A stretch of DNA of 64,000 bases, from positions 2,542,001-2,606,000 of the forward strand of contig MARA01000003.1 in the NCBI GenBank assembly GCA_001792895.1, written 5' to 3'. This document shows, in pieces, positions 25,202 to 37,812 of this stretch; the first letter of the stretch is position 1, and each line of letters begins with the position of its first letter. The DNA is from Lentinus brumalis (Eukaryota; Basidiomycota; Agaricomycetes; Polyporales; Polyporaceae). The position numbers were made by a program, and so were the translations under genes. The notes under the pieces were generated by a model that had not been told where the DNA came from, made no database searches, and saw nothing but the letters and a program-made list of their open reading frames with translations.

Positions 25202-26419
25202 ATGCCCGCCGTCTCTTCCGGCACAGTCCTCGTCACCGGAGCCAACGGCTTCATCGCCGTGTGGGTGTTGCAGGAGCTCCTTGAGCATGGCTTCGCCGTT
25301 CGCGGCACAGTCCGGTCGGAAGACAAAGCAACATACCTCCGCGACCGGTTTGCGACTTATTCAGCAAGATTCGAAGTGGTAGTGGTGAATAATATGACAG
25401 AGGTACGTACCGTCATAAGATACTCGAGATGCTCACATGTCTCGACCCGCCTTATAGGAAGGCGCGTTTGACAACGCCGCAGAAGGCACCCACGCGATAT
25501 TGCACCTGGCCTCCCCTGTCGCTCTAGACTCCGAAGACCCCAACGCGGTAATAATCCCCGCCGTGCAGGGCACCCTAGGTATCTTGACGAGCGCACTAAA
25601 GCACCGTGCCACCGTCCGCCGTGTCGTGTTCCTGTCCTCCGCCGCGGCCATCTACAATCCTCCAGCACCCGGAGACACTGGCACGCGCGTGCTCGATGAG
25701 AGCGACTGGAACGAGCACTCTGTCAAGGAGGTTCGGGAGAAGGGCGGGAAGGCCTGGGGAAGGGACATCTACCGCGCGAGCAAGACCCTCGCCGAACGTG
25801 CCGCCTGGAAGTTGTATGAGGAGGAGAAGGCGAAGGGGGAGCTTGAGTGGGATCTTGTTACGCTGAACCCGCCTTTGGTCTACGGTCCTCTCATCCACGA
25901 AGTGCCCACGGCGGAGAGTCTGACTGGGTCGGCGAGGATGTGGTACGACAGCGTCGTGAAGGGCGGTCTGAAGGGCGACGGGTTAAAAGATGGGTGCGTT
26001 TCTTCCTGCCTCTGCAGCTGTGTTCTGGCCTGATACCGTAGGATACGCACAGGTACGCTTACGTGGATGTACGCGACCTGGCTCGTGCGCACGTCCTCGG
26101 GCTCACCGTTCCGGAGGCGGGCGGAGAGCGTTTCATAATATGCGCCGGTCCCTGCGTCATGCAGCAATTTGGTAAGCAAGAGCGAAACTCAGTCCATCTG
26201 TAACACGCTCATCTAGTTCGCATCCTAGTTGATGCTGCTCGCCGTGTCACAGAAAAGATACCCGCCGGCGAGCCGTCCTATAGGAAGGAGGATGTGGTGT
26301 ATTCTACGGTCTACAACGCAAGCAAGAGCAGAAATGTGCTTGGCCTGAGTTATCGGAGCCTTGAGGAGACGGCGATAGATACTATTCGGGACCTTGAGAG
26401 ACGGGGATGGGTGCCTTGA
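25202..26419 (+). CDS. GRE2-like NADPH-dependent aldehyde/ketone reductase (extended SDR)
   Basis: Cytosolic NAD(P)H-dependent reductase of the dihydroflavonol/cinnamyl-alcohol/methylglyoxal reductase group. Four exons (25202-25402, 25458-25993, 26053-26171, 26229-26419) give 348 residues, the usual family length. The N-terminal motif LVTGANGFIAVWVLQELLE is the Rossmann dinucleotide loop. RGTVRSEDKATYL follows the second strand. LHLASPV and VRRVVFLSSAAAIYNPP carry the catalytic Ser region, DIYRASKTLAERAAW carries the catalytic Tyr-x-x-x-Lys, and NPPLVYGP, then GYAYVDVRDLARAHVLGL, complete the substrate half. All junctions are in phase. A decayed second copy lies at 30431-31025, separated by two F-box genes. 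The exact substrate cannot be told from sequence. Confidence 0.92.
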
Positions 26420-26738
26420 AGAGCAGTGTAGGACTACAACTAGCCGATGATGTCAGTTGTTGCTATATTCACTCTGGCACTTTCTGCGTATCGCTGGTGA
26501 TGAAATGCTTGCTGGTCTTACCCTCTCCTCTCTCAGTTTGTTTCCAGCTCTGGTAGCATATAGGCTCAGACCATGAGTATGAGTGTTTGGATGGCGCGGG
26601 GGGTACTGACGAACCTTTGGGATTGAAGCGCTCTCAAATTCGTGGCACACGAGCGCCTATCGTCTCCCGTTTGTAACCACATCGTCCAACTCGCCACAGC
26701 TTCTGATCTACCCCTCTAGCTGCGTTCCAAAGTTGGAG

Positions 26739-28631
26739 ATGTCGCAGGATGATATCGCCATGGAGGATGAAGTGCGGCGATGCGAGGAGTTGGCGTTGCA
26801 GCTGACAGCATTCATAAGTCGTATGAGGTGCGTGCTTGCTACGATTTTCTGGCCTTGTCGTCCATTGCTGATCGGATGGCGACGAGCAGTAGCAACAACG
26901 TAAGGCTCCTCTTGTATCTGTCTGTATATGTGCCTAACGAACAGCACAGCTTTACTCCGCCGAAACTATCGCGCTCCGTGTCGTGTTGGACGCGCGAGCT
27001 CGCATCAACGCTGTCACCCACATTGGGAGACTCCCCGTGGAGCTCCTCGTGGTCATCTTCACTGACGTGGCAATCGAAGACGATAGAGTACAAGTCAACC
27101 CCAGCGAGCTCGAGGAGACCAAGTTCCCGAGCTTCGATCCACGTTACCCCCTGGCCCTCACACATGTCTGTCGCGGGTGGCGCAACCTTGCCCTCGCGAT
27201 ACCCTCGCTTTGGGCCCAAATTGACAGCCGTTGGAAGGCGTCATACGAGGCGTATATCTCTCGTGCTGGCACCACGGGGATTACTCTTCGTCAGCATGAC
27301 TCGTCCCCCATGAACCATATCGGCAAATGAGAGAGATATGCCGACAATTGCGACGACTCGACGTCGTAGGTTTCTCGCTTCAGACGCTCAGTGTCCTTGA
27401 GCACTTGGACATGCCTCAGCTAGAATGCTTTACGGCTTTTTCAATGAGCCTGACACTCATAGTTCAGACTTGGCAGCTCCGAAATCTCGCACTGTTCCGC
27501 GGAGCGGCATTACGTGCCCTTGCGTTAGGAGGGGTGGGCGGAGGATGGCTGCCTACCAACGTGCACTTCGTTCAGCTTACACACCTCTACCTGTCACCTT
27601 CCCTCAGATTTGCGGCAAGCCATCTCCGTGAGATGCTGGCGAATACTCCTGCTCTGCAACACCTTCACTTCGATAATCACATTCACCGCCTCTTTGGGCT
27701 CGCGCCGGAAAGCAACGACTCGAATGGTCCTGTCACTCCTGTTCTCCTCCCCTCCCTACGCGGCGTGGTTTTGGCCGCTTTATCGCTGAGCGATTCCCTG
27801 ACTCTACTGGGGCATCTTCATATACCGAAGAGCTCTCTCACCCAGGATGTAGACTCCTCGGAGTCTTCCGTACCAATTCCGAGCCTCGAGCCCCTCACAT
27901 CGAGGACAATCATCGCCCTTCAGCTCTGCACCTCAAACGTCCTCCATATTGTGGCACTCACTTCGAACAGGACGGAGGGCTTAGGCTTCTGGCTCTCACT
28001 GGACAAGAGAGCAGCCTTCCAGATGTACACACTCCTCCCGCTTTGCGGCCTCGAGCACCTCTCGATCGCGACGCGCTACCACACCCTGTTACCTGCCCTC
28101 CTCCCGCACCTCCCGTGCTTGGTCGACCTTCGAGTAGCAATATCCTTGCCGCCTGAACGCGGATTCAATGACGGACAAGAGTATCCGAAGATGTCGCAGG
28201 CGGTATGCACAGCGCTGGGGCAGTCAAGAGGGAGTGACATCCTCTGTGGGCGTTTGCGTACGCTCGCATTGCGCTCGTTCTGGGACGCTTCACCTGCTGC
28301 ATTCTCCCCGCGCACGCTCATCGACATGCGCACGCTCATCGACATGGCGAGTATGCGCGATGGCTTGGGCTGCCGTCTGCGGCAGATCATCATCCAGCAT
28401 CCCTGCTATTATCCCAACGAACAGGATGAACGAGATGCACCGGCAGCTCGTCAGCTGTTCAGAGACACTTTCGTGCCAGCTCTGTCTAAACACGTGGATG
28501 AGGTGACAGTATTAGAGGATGAGGAGTCAGGACCTCTGGACTCGGGGGAAGTGCGACCCGCGTGGGCAACGCCGGACGCGGAGAGATATTGGCTGTTACC
28601 TCAAGCGTGGAAGGCGAACAATTATGTCTAG
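26739..28631 (+). CDS. F-box protein with long C-terminal leucine-rich region
   Basis: Probable substrate receptor of an SCF ubiquitin ligase. A polar first exon (MSQDDIAMEDEVRRCEELAL, 26739-26827) is followed by a tiny exon near 26890-26899 and then a long exon from 26950. The F-box-like motif is INAVTHIGRLPVELLVVIFT, followed by LALTHVCRGWRNLALAIPSL with WAQIDSRW, the usual arrangement in agaricomycete F-box proteins. After it comes about 430 residues of Leu-rich sequence ending at 28631. The frame breaks once at about 27305-27330: the first part stops at 27330 while the second opens at 27327. One extra C in the C5 run 27305-27309 would join them as HDSSPHEPYRQMREICRQL. I therefore treat them as one gene, possibly carrying a sequence error. 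Targets are unknown. Confidence 0.75.
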
Positions 28632-29034
28632 GAAGGTCTGTGGTTTTGACGTGCTTGGATTGCGCGAGTTGCCCTGGCATCGTTCGTCGCTACTTGCTCC
28701 AATCCTCTGAATCTTCTACCACCCTGGCTGCCCCATTTCCACTTCGGTCACCTTGCTGAGCTTCCCGTGATGTGCCGTACATACAGCGTGTCTCCTTTCG
28801 CGCCATCCCTTTTAGCTGCAATTCGCAATGTTGTTGAGCTGTATACTGTACATGGTATGTGTACTTACATGAAGAACAATAGCAGGTGTCCTGTTCCGCT
28901 CTGAATGGAATCACTGGGCGTCTCGGGAGAAAGCCCTGGACACGTGACCGCGTACATAAACGCGAAGCGTGACGGTGCACTCTCCAACCAACCACCACCA
29001 AACCCTTCAAGTACTGTTCTCCTAGTGCAGTCAT

Positions 29035-30278
29035 ATGCCGTCTGCGACATTCAGAACGGTAGACATGTCACCTGGATTTGTCGCTGCGTTGCGTCGTTCG
29101 TCAAGACTGAAGGCGAAGGCGAATGCGCCATCAAATGCAGCAGACGCGTCGCAAGGACCGAAGGCGGGGTCCAAGGTCGTCATATCACGCGACAGCGATC
29201 GCCCAGAGCGTCCTGTTAAGCGTCGACGCGTGAAGGCAGGCACTCAAGTCAAGCAGGCGTCCTCTGCGACAAGAGATCGGGCGGGGATAGGCCGGAAGAG
29301 CGAGTCGCTCAGTATGCTCCTGGATATGCCCATGGACATCTTGTATGAGGTGAGTATCAACTCGGGTCATGGCGGGAGCAACTCGACTGATGATTTCTTG
29401 AACCCGGCCAGATCCTCCAGCACCTGCAGCCCCTTGACTTGCTACACCTCGCAAGGACGACGAAGGCGTTGCGCAAGTTCCTCATGACGCGCTCTGCTTC
29501 GGCCATCTGGAGATGTGCACGCGAGAACGTACCTGGCTTGCCCGACTGTCCGAAGGATATGGCCGAGCCCTCATATGCCAACTTCATGTTCGAGCCGCAC
29601 TGTCAGGTGAGTGACCTTCGCGTGCGACACCGCCTGGCATCTCACTGAAACCCTGCTCGTAGATCTGTTTTAGAAAGAGAGTCAAAGTGATGGGAGTCAT
29701 GTGGGCGTGCCGAGTACGGTGCTGCAAGTTATGCTTCACGCGCAAGTACGTCCTCTCGTCATTCTGCTCTGTTCCCTCCCTGACTCGAAGACCACTCAGT
29801 TTCATCCGGCTGAATGAACTCTCAGACATGATAGCCCCTCGCAAAGCTCTTCCGATCGCACTTATGCTGACCTCGGATATTGTGAACAATAGTACGTTTA
29901 CCTGCACAGTTGACGTCATACTTTCGTTCACATGTGAACCGCTCCCCAGAAATGTACTTCCTCAAGCGCGATATCCACAAGCTACTTCAGTATCTCGCCA
30001 CGCTCAATGATGATGCAGGCGTTTTGAAGGCTGCCAAAGTTGAGCGCATCGAAGCTGTCAGGGAAAGCACCAAGGCAAGCCATCTCAATCGACGACTTGC
30101 GCGACCATCCACTAACATATAATCCTCACGGTTTCAGATTGGCAGAGCGTTGGAGGATTGGCACAATGGCGACAGCTGGCACCCGAATGCAGTTATTAGA
30201 TATTTCCGAGAGACGATGTGTTCGATGGACGCGCGTAGCAACTATCCGGCCTACTTCAAGGGAGAAGGCGTAGACTGA
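29035..30278 (+). CDS. F-box domain protein, short
   Basis: A basic N-terminal region (SSRLKAKANAPSNAADAS, then RPVKRRRVKAG, a likely nuclear signal) precedes the F-box LSMLLDMPMDILYE|ILQHLQ, LDLLHLARTTKALRKFLMTR, interrupted by an intron 29350-29411. The following exon reads VPGLPDCPKDMAEPSYANFM, a phrase typical of a large agaricomycete F-box family, then ICFRKRVKVMGVMWACRVRC with CKLCFTRK, resembling its Cys-rich segment. Later exons (about 29806-29890, 29950-30073, 30138-30278) end in HPNAVIRYFRETM and a stop at 30278. Exon borders after 29606 are approximate. The product seems shorter than usual for the family (no long C-terminal half), so it may be truncated. Start chosen as the first ATG; an in-frame ATG at 29065 is possible. 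Confidence 0.65.
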
Positions 30279-30430
30279 TACCTACTCGGTCCTTGGTCTG
30301 CGGCTTTAAACTATTGCGTAGTCCGATACTGTATCAGCGAGAATCACTTCCATTGCATGACCCGGATCATCTCGCGAACCTACATACTTGAGCCTTGAAG
30401 CTGTTTTTCGTCGAAGGCATGTTGCCTTGA

Positions 30431-31025
30431 ATCGCTACTGTCCATAAAGAAGCCCACGTTTGACGAAGCAGTACAGGGCGTCATCGCGCTGTTGCACTTG
30501 GCCTCTCCCACGCATTTGAACTCCCACGACCCCAGCACGGTGATAAATCCGGCCGTCACGGTGGAGGGTACGCTGAGCATCTTGAACAGTGCGCTCAAGT
30601 ACCCCACGGCCGTCCGCCGTGTTGTGATCCGAAGACGCGGGAACGCAGGTGCTGGATGAGCGCGACTGGAACTGATTCTTTCCCAAGGAGGTGCTGCAGA
30701 AGGGTGGGGAGACGTCAAGAGGGGACATGATATCTCCCGCACGAGGCTCGAGCAAGCCATTCGCGAAAAGCGCCGCCTGGAACCTCTACGAGGAAGCTAG
30801 AGCGAAGGGAGGTCTTGAAGGGGATCTCATCACCCTAAACCCCTTGTGTACGGTCCCGTCGTCCACGAAGTGCCACCGCTGGAGGGCTTCGGAGGGACGG
30901 CGGGGATGCGGTATACTACGACCACATTGTCATGGATTGACGGGTGAGGCGTTGACGAAGATAATGGGTGCGTATGATTCTTGCACCTGTACGTCTGGTC
31001 TGACTTCGTCGAACTATACACGTTA
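30431..31025 (+). pseudogene. Decayed copy of the GRE2-like reductase
   Basis: Sequence clearly derived from the gene at 25202-26419: FDEAVQGVIALLHLASPTHL, TLSILNSALKYPTAVRRVV, VLDERDWN, AKSAAWNLYEEARAKGGLEG and LITLNP all align with that gene. Damage: the N-terminal Rossmann half is missing, the segment with the catalytic Ser (FLSSAAAIYNPP in the intact gene) is deleted, an in-frame stop follows ERDWN, the YRASK catalytic motif is replaced (ARGSSKPF), and at least one frameshift follows NPLC. An intron-like GTGCGTATG at the same place as the intact gene's intron 2 shows it arose by DNA duplication, not retroposition. Confidence 0.9.
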
Positions 31026-31152
31026 GTACTAGCCATGCGGAATCGGAGTCGAATTTCGAAACGGACACATGCATTCTGACTACCGAGTCCAAACTTCTGC
31101 TTACTCGGCGATCTGGGGATGCGCTCTGTCCACCTGATCGTCTCTTAAGTTG

Positions 31153-32249
31153 TCACGGAATCAAGGCAGCGATTTCCTTGAACGAATCGACGATAACATC
31201 AACGTCGCCGCCATCGTGCTTGCTCTTCACATGTGCCTTCAAGTCTGCGTCTTCGGTAGGCCTGCGAACGTACACAGTCTTCATCCCGTGGGACGCAGCT
31301 GCTCGGAGGTCGTAGATGTGCGCCGCGACCATCGCGCACTTCTCAGGAGGGACGTCGAGGTGGTGTATCGCACTCAGGTACGTCTTCGGGTTCCTACAGC
31401 GAACCGGCGGTTAGTGAGATGGCGGAAACTAACCGCAAAGAATGCCACCCACGGCTTGTACGAGCCGAGGAGCTCTCCGGAGAAGATGACATCCCAAGGG
31501 AGGTCTGCGTACTTTGCCTGGGCGAAGGAACAGGAACGTCAGTACACCGCACACAGCATAGCTCACACTAGGTAAGTATTCCTCACCATGTCGACCAGCA
31601 ATCGCACATTGCCGTTAGACAAAGTGCCGATGACGGCTTTCTGCTTGATTGCCCGTAGGCCCTCGGTGCTGTCAGGCCAACCTATGAGAGGCATCATGAG
31701 TTGAGAGCGAGTAGCATAGTGCGTCCCTTACCGTCCAACTTGTGCCACAATTGAACCAATTCCTCTCTCTTTGCGTCATCCCAGACGAGCGCGAGATGCT
31801 TCCACCGCTCCGACGTGAGCATACCATCTAAAATCTGGTGCGTGCCCGCCGTTGAGTCAGCATGCAGATACTGCGCGCCCCCTCACGATTTTGGCCGCAC
31901 CTCTCTATGCATGACGTCCGCGTTGTTTGACCCCTGACCTCCATTGGCTACTCGACGACTGGATGTTCTCGATTAGTCGAAGGATCAAGATATAGATAAG
32001 TCGGATGGTACTCACGTATACTCGCCATATCCCCGTCTCCACTCCTTGGTGAACGCGCCCCAGTCTGTGAGGTCAACTTCAGCTGAGGGCCCGATAGATA
32101 GTCGACGGGTTCGAACCTTCGTTAGCATACCCTGCTGGGGCGGCCTTCTCCAGTGCTCGGGTAACACTGCCGTACCAATCCACGACGGTCCCGAACACAT
32201 CGAAGACATATGCCTCCACGCCGGAGAGAGGGCTAGACTCAGATGACAT
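31153..32249 (-). CDS. Haloacid dehalogenase type II-like hydrolase (HAD superfamily)
   Basis: Family enzymes hydrolyse the carbon-halogen bond of (S)-2-haloacids using an Asp nucleophile; fungal members may act on other small acids. About seven exons between 32249 and 31153. Exon 1 reads MSSESSPLSGVEAYVFDVFG with TVVDWYGS, containing the nucleophile Asp of motif I. Later exons give DLTDWGAFTKEWRRGYGEYT, VANGGQGSNNADVMHRE, ILDGMLTSERWKHLALVWDD, then KAVIGTLSNGNVRLLVDM (motif II Ser), FSGELLGSYKPNPKTYLSAI (motif III Lys) and CAMVAAHIYDLRAAASHGMK (motif IV Asp). All catalytic blocks are present in order. The junction between exons 1 and 2 (about 32142/32090) is unresolved in phase. Stop at 31153. 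The start region is close to the left flank of the transposon. Confidence 0.87.
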
Positions 32250-32783
32250 ACTGACGCTGCAGGAGATGTCGACTTGAAAGCACAGGTTGTGGTCGGTGGG
32301 AGAGCCTTAAGAGCGTCGCCGACCCGGTGAGAGCCGGCCATCACCAAAACGCGGGACTTCCGAGAGCATGCGGTGGTGGTCTACGGAGGAAGAGGGTGCG
32401 CGATAGCCGCACATCGGGCGCGGGCTGGGTGTGATCGTAGACGATAGCACAGCTTCGTGGTGGGGCTTGTATGGTCGTACATGGTCAGCGACCGCTACGC
32501 ATGATCACACGGGGTCGGTGTATACCATTGACTGTAGCGTATGACATTCGGAGGGTGGGCGAACGCGTCGTGCCGATATTTATCAGAGCGCGGGGGTGTG
32601 ATTTTTCCGTTAGCGAAACCTTGTGAATGCGTCAACAAAGTCACCTGCTTGTCGCGTCGCGTACCCGAGGCCGACCTTATAAAGTCCGGAGTCTACGTTT
32701 TTGAGACGCTACGACCCCTCCCAGGCTGGAAGAGTCCGGCTGGCGGACGGGTCGCTCACGTTCTGATAGTTTCTACAGCAGCG
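32250..32783. other. Left flank of transposon; promoter side of HAD gene
   Basis: About 530 bp between the HAD gene start and the transposase stop. It contains motifs such as CGATAGCAC (about 32443) and CATGATCACAC (about 32500) that also occur, inverted or direct, on the far side of the element near 41110-41170. This fits subterminal transposase-binding repeats. No clear terminal inverted repeat was identified by eye. Confidence 0.45.
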
Positions 32784-35700
32784 CTACAGCCTAGCGAACC
32801 CTTCGGCCTCGTACTCGTCGTCCCTATGATAGTCCTCATCTGCGTCGACATTCTGGGCCATCTCCACGTCGCTGCCGCTGTCCTCGTCATCCGCGTCGAG
32901 CAGCCTGTCCTCGTCGTCTGAAAGCAGTCTGTTCTCGTCGTCCGAGAGCAGCCTGCCCTCGTCGTCCATGAGCAACCCATCTACCGAGCCTAGGTCGTCG
33001 ACGTCGACGTCGTCCTCAACTCCCACGACATCCGTTTCGTCTTCCGGTCCGTCTTCTGGCCATATGTCGTCCTCTTCGGCACCTTTGCCCGAGTTCTCGC
33101 CGTCCGAATCTGACTCCAAGTCCGAGTCCCAGGTGCCCGTGTCCGGGCCCCCCTCCTCTTCCGTTTCTGTATCACTGTCTTCGTCGTCGGAGTCGGCATC
33201 GGAATCCGCGTCGATTTGCGTGTTGCTTGTCGTAAACCATCCCGCAGTCGCAGCCCTGTAGATACGTCCCGTGCGCTTGCTGCGCTTGGCGTGCTCGCGG
33301 GAGCGGGCAACAGATACACCCTGCTCCCGATGCCCCACGCCGCCACCGAGGTAGCGCATGTACATATCTCTGTCAATAAACCTGTTCGGGGTCAGCACAA
33401 CGAACGCGGGCACAAGAGAAAAGCTGCACATACATGCAGACATAGTAATAGAGGAAGTCAGTGTCGTCGTTCAGGTTGAGGCTGGCAGATTGGCGCGCTA
33501 GGGGCGATGGTTTGAGGAGGTGTTTCGTCTCGCCGTTGTTGAAGGCTGGCATGAGGTAGGAAGCCCGGATCACTGCTCCTGGGTCCACGAATCCAAACGG
33601 TGCCTGCTCGGGATCGTTCGCGTCGACGAACTGTACACGGGGATGGCGACGGTGCTGGAAGCCGAATGAGTAGCTCGTGTCTACCTCGAACCACCGCACC
33701 CATAAGAGGTAGACAGGACGCCATTGGCGTGTTGCTTCCGTTGCACCAGGACCAACATAGGAGACGTCTGCGTGGAAGATTTTGATGATGCGGGCGTATG
33801 CGAATGGATGGGCTGCGTCTGAGTCGTCAGGAAGAACGACATCGGGATGAGTACGTGGATTGATAGAGTCTTGGTCCCGGCGCATGTCGTAAGTTGTGTA
33901 GTTGCGGCGCATGATGTTGTGGGTGTAGAGCTTGTTGTCGAGGATGCGGAGACCGTTATGCTGGGCGCGCGAGAATGCAGGGGTGCCGTCATCGTCCTGC
34001 GCAGAAGGATCCAGATGGAGGCGATGGAGGAGATGCTCTCGGAGGAGCGGTATGAAGTTCTGACGGCAAAGTCAAAATTGTGTCGTGAGCGAACACACAA
34101 ACGACTCACCTTAGTAGCTGGGTCATCTTCATGTTCGGCCAACCAGTTATAGATCTTGATTGTCGCATTCCGCGATATTCCGATCTCGTAAGGTGACGAT
34201 GGCGATACCGCAGGGAAGGGCTGCGCTGCGGTTGCGCGGTCAGCAGCCTCTTGTGCAGCCACAGACTTGTCCTTCTTCGCCTTGATCGCTTCTCGACGCG
34301 GCTGGAACTCCCGATCGCGACGACGCAACTTCCGGAGAAGGAAGACGTTCCTGTTCTTCTTTGCAAGCTGCCAGGCATATTGTATCTTATTGGTCCGGAC
34401 GTAGAAGCGTTTGACGTGTCGATGTTCGAGTTCCCCCTGCCACTGCTGATCAGACACTCTCGCAGTTACGGCCTAGTACAAAGAACTCACAATCTGTGTC
34501 GTATAGTTGTCCATAGGACCGTGATGCACGATGTAGGCCGCATAGTCCCCGAGACAATGGTACTTGTACGTGTGAATGACGGTGAACTTCCTGACCTTGC
34601 GGGTGGAGCCGGTAGTACAAGTGCCGGTCTTCTTCTTCGCATCTCGGCGCACTCGAGCCTCGGCCTCCCTTGGCAACTCACGGGTGTCGTAGCGAGCGCA
34701 TGTCGTGCGAGAGAATTTGCGGAATGCTTTGTACATATGGTGGGTTGCTGCGCGGAAGACGTCGAGCGTGGCAGTGGTGTGCAACCGCAGCTTTGCTAGT
34801 GCGTGGAAGTTTGCAGTCTCAAAGAGCAGGTCTGCCACGTTCTGGTCGTCACGAAGCGGGAGGAGCCCTTCGAAAACTGGCATGACGACCTGTAGATGAT
34901 GGAGTCAGGTTACTAAGGAGGCGGTGATGACTGAGTGCGACTCACCGCGAGGTAAGCTTCGTAGTCTCGCGCTGCAAGCTTTTTACGACTTGCAGCGTCA
35001 TACGCAAATCGTCGAATCTTGTCGCGACCGAATGTCGGCATTCGGCGCATCCTGTGGGTCTGACATGAGAGCATGTACTTAAAAGTTATTGACAGGGGAG
35101 ACGCACCGAGCATTGAACTCCTGAATTGAGCCTGGTCCTTGCGCTTGCACCAACCGCAATAAGTGAGCGAACGTCCCCTTCCAGACACCTAACTCAACCT
35201 CGTGCATCAAGTCAGGCGCGAACATCTCGTGGAAGTTCACGCCATATTGCCCAAACTTCGCAGAAAACGTGCTCTGGGGCAAAATCTCTCAGCCTACTAG
35301 TGTCAGTGTACAGAGTAGACAACGAACGCACCTGTATGGGATTCAAAGACCCTTCTTGGACGACACCCTTGACGTAGTCCCCACCTAGCGCATATCCCTT
35401 AAATGCGTTACGCCGGGCTCGCAGGATCTTCTCGCGGACCACATGAGAGTCAACGCGTGCCTTGCGTACACGGCGTCGCATGTCCCGCGCAGTACCAGAC
35501 TGGTGGATCTGATCGCGCTTGACAAGGCATCGAGGGCACGGGTACCGTGCAAGGGGTTTGAGGGCGCATGCGAGTATCCCAGGATACTCGTCGTTAGCCG
35601 ATGTCAGCGGTGAGTCAGAAGAAATGGCCGGCGTACTTCTCAGGATAATCCGCGGAATAGGTAAAGATGCGTGGGAAGAGGCGGCGAACAACGCCGTCTC

Positions 35701-37523
35701 CACACTTGATGAGGAAGCCATGCTCGTACGCCTGCATGAAGTCTTCGTCCAGCAACAAGTTCCAAATCTGCTGGAAGAGCTCCCGCCGGCAGAACTTGAG
35801 GACATCGGCAGATGGAGGACGGCGGGTGTCGAACATGCGCATGTACTCCTCTTTGAAGGAGTCTGGTAGCTGTAATGCAACAATTGTTCAGCATCCGAGA
35901 GGGACATGGGCATCAAAGACGGGCTAACCTCGGGAATGTATGCGAGATGCTGTGCAGCAAACTCGGTCGGCCGACCACGGACGTACTTCGACAGGTTGCC
36001 GAAGTACACATATATTGGCCATAGCGACGCGTATCCGAAGTCCGACAGATGGGTGGCGTCGGACCATATGAGCAAGGGGAGGATCGCATACTCGATGGAG
36101 TCCTCGTCCTTGGGATCCCGAGGCTGCTTGCGCAACTTGGCATCCTCGTCGAGCATCGCCTGAGAGTTGTAGCAGTCAGTGTACACGCGCATCGGTTCCG
36201 GCGGGGTGGTGTCGCTGGCAGAAGATGACGAGGATGGCTGTGAAGCATGCGGTACCTCTTCAGGAGCGTCGGGAGGGTACCACCACATCTGGTACGGAAG
36301 CCAGTGATAGCTCCTGGCATGTCCTGGGTGCTCATCGGTGACGACGCCCTTGATAAGCTCGAGAAGGCTTCGATGCACGATGCCGGGAACCGCCACTTGC
36401 GGCGCGGCATCCTCAGACTTGTGCGCGGATTTCGTTTTCGGCAGGGACAGGAAGACGTCACTCCTCATCCAGCCATCGTTCTTCGAGAAGACTCCGTTGT
36501 CGTCCTCGCAGTTGTCCAAGATCCTCTCGGCCTTCTGCGCGCTGAAGCCAGTGAGGTGGGACAGAGTGAAGCTGCGGGAGTTCAAGACGGCAAGGAGGTC
36601 GTCGAAGTCCTCCTTGGACTTGGTCCCTGACTGGCCGTACCACCAGTCCGTCAGTCGCAGCTGAGAGCAATTGTCGAATGGCGCGAGGTCATCTTGAGTG
36701 ATGCCCTCAGGATCGTCCTCCCACTCCAGGTCTTCATCGTCTTCGTCGAGCATGGACGCCAGAGCGTGCTTGAGCCACGCAACATTGGGACGCTCGCTGA
36801 GTTTGATGCCCGTTGGCTTGCAAAGTCCAGGGGCATCGCATCTGTCTTCTAAGCCGAGACATGCCTCCGGATCCGCTCGGGGTGGCGTGAAGTAGCGTCT
36901 GAATACACCAAAGGCGTTAGGAGCACACTCATACTCGCTTTCGTCATCGCTGCAGGGTGCATCGCCCTCGTCTTCGACCTCTTCAACGTACGGAGCAGGC
37001 CGTCGGGGTAAAGAGAGTGGTGGGAGAGGAGGAGCAGGTGGTGAAACAGGGAGAGGGGTACGCTCCAAGATGGGGTTGAACTGAGACGGCAGCATGTTCG
37101 CGTTCGAGGGTTCATAGTCCTTCCAAATCTTCGGAACGCGGATGCGTCGGCCTCGGCGGGTTGTAGGGACTGCAGAAGCATCCCGACGGTGGCTCGTGAG
37201 GCCGGAAGTTGACGTATCGATCATGGGGGCTTCGTCACAACCCTCCAGAGGATCGACACCCTGGATATATGCGCGTACATGAGGTCAGTGATGACAGTCT
37301 GACCCGAAACACTCACCGGTTCAACAAGCTTCGCATGTTCTTTCTGCCTCTCAGCCCGAGCCCTCTTGAACTCCCGGATGTCCTCCACCTCCGCCTTCCG
37401 CTTCTCGAGAATGCTGGTGATTCCTGAGACACGGAACTTGCACTGCGTGTTACGGTGCCGTCCTAGCGAGGCAGCATTAGCAGCCTCATACCCGCAGCCT
37501 TCGGCGTCGCAGAAGAGAGGCAT
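32784..37523 (-). CDS. Plavaka transposase
   Basis: Transposase of basidiomycete Plavaka elements, roughly 1,400 residues in about ten exons. It starts with a C2HC-type zinc finger (CDAEGCGYEAANAASLGRHR with NTQC; 37523-37317). The large second exon (37260-35929) has an acidic region and the family core LIWSDATHLSDFGYASLWPI, then YVYFGNLSKYVRGRPTEFAA. Later exons carry EEYMRMFDTRRPPSADVLKF, the zinc-binding YPCPRCLVKRDQIHQSGT, FAPDLMHEVELGVWKGTFAH, MPVFEGLLPLRDD, and AHPFAYARIIKIFHADVSYV. The last exon (about 33375-32784) begins with RFIDRDMYMRYLGGGVGHRE and ends in a very acidic tail with repeated LLSDDE units. No in-frame stop was found inside the exons I read, so it may be functional. Exon borders in the middle, especially around 35590-35640, are approximate. 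Confidence 0.85.
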
Positions 37524-37812
37524 GGTGACTGTAGTGTGTGAGTGGTGAGGATTGGCGGACAAAAGACAAGTCCGAGGCGCCCAGGTGCGCGCGCCGCAAG
37601 ACGCGTCGACGCGCCGGGCATGTGATCGTTCACGATCACGTTCCCAGTCGCGTCTCGCGTGTGTGGCTGCAGGGAGCGCCCAGCCCTCCTCCCTGCCCGA
37701 AACCTTCTCTTGATATGTTCTGCTCCACAGTCGCCCTCGCACCATAAAATCCCTCAGCCACATCTCTGCCCTCCTTCGCCTCTTGTCCTCAAACCACCAC
37801 CATCCTCCAGCC
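37524..37812. promoter_or_regulatory. Divergent promoter between transposase and DUF6698-like gene
   Basis: A 289-bp gap separates two start codons pointing apart, so both promoters must lie here. A GATCGTTCACGATCACG segment near 37626 contains a short inverted repeat (CGTGATCGTGAACGATC in the other strand), and CCATAAAAT near 37743 is TATA-like for the plus-strand gene. Assignment is inference from layout. Confidence 0.5.

Noticed and set aside
32100..32120. GGTTCGAACC-like sequence resembling a tRNA T-arm
   Set aside because: It lies in an intron of the HAD gene and no other tRNA arms surround it.
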